A stretch of 14,813 nucleotides of DNA from an uncultured Clostridia bacterium. Lineage in GTDB: Bacteria > Bacillota > Clostridia > TANB77 > CAG-508. Made by a program: the position numbers and the translations under genes. Positions 14,758 to 14,813 of this stretch are shown in pieces (positions within the stretch are counted from its first letter, which is position 1; each line of letters begins with the position of its first letter). Location of the stretch: assembly GCA_934169535.1 (NCBI GenBank), contig CAKPOC010000029.1, positions 1 to 14,813 on the forward strand, given 5' to 3'. Under the pieces are notes generated by a model. It was given only the letters and a program-made list of their open reading frames with translations. It made no database searches and had not been told where the DNA came from.

Positions 14758-14813
14758 TGCAGCATTTGTTTTTGTAGCAATTAGTCTTGCCAAAGTTGTT
14801 TTGCCACACCCTG
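14734..14813 (-). pseudogene. rarA: Fragment of replication-associated recombination protein A (RarA/MgsA), Walker A region
   Basis: Reading leftward on the minus strand from the window edge, one frame gives GCGKTTLARLIATKTN followed by AAFIEISAV. This is the P-loop and following helix and strand of the clamp-loader-like AAA ATPase RarA/MgsA, where PPG(C/T)GKTTLAR...F..L(S/N)AV is typical. RarA acts at stalled replication forks. After ISAV the family should continue with (T/A)SG-VKD(I/L)R, but here the frame goes into AVYTFAVKFEPS, which is only the antisense of the membrane-protein gene. Homology therefore stops abruptly near 14734-14742. The N-terminal part lies beyond the window. Either rarA is broken here by a rearrangement, or the sequence is joined wrongly. 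Confidence 0.65.

Overview
The window is strongly AT-rich bacterial DNA (about 30% G+C by eye). It has Gram-positive style ribosome sites, sigma-A promoters and intrinsic terminators. A spoIIP sporulation gene, the recJ-rel-MBL-hisS order and prepilin-like genes with a G|ITLVALVV start point to a low-GC, spore-lineage Clostridia (Bacillota), probably an uncultured or gut-type member. All complete genes end in TAA or TAG, and TAG is a normal stop here.

Layout. (1) 1-110: the 5' part of a CAU-anticodon tRNA gene on the minus strand with a near-perfect promoter. (2) 225-2207: a decaying prepilin-like locus. A first copy has a promoter and terminator but no start codon or ribosome site. A second, well-expressed-looking copy has its own promoter and ribosome site, but its C-terminal domain is cut off by stops and frame changes. 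(3) 2217-4906: a single-gene unit for an alpha-glucan phosphorylase. (4) 4888-6507: lysS, whose promoter appears to sit inside the glgP terminator. (5) 6559-12537: a compact operon recJ - rel - MBL-fold hydrolase - hisS, joining DNA repair, stringent response and histidyl-tRNA charging. It closes with a terminator that also serves the convergent spoIIP. (6) 12528-13620, minus strand: spoIIP, whose membrane anchor and start are separated from the enzyme body by one extra A in an A7 tract. (7) 13704-14813: a divergently transcribed, membrane-anchored protein of unknown function. Near the right edge its frame runs into the antisense of a clear RarA/MgsA Walker A region, so the window ends in an inverted junction between two unrelated genes.

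The housekeeping genes are ordinary and intact. The unusual material is at the two ends: the prepilin remnants with a shared palindromic element upstream on the left, and the spoIIP frameshift and the inverted rarA junction on the right. I do not see a CRISPR array, insertion sequence, phage module or a clearly new defence-type system.
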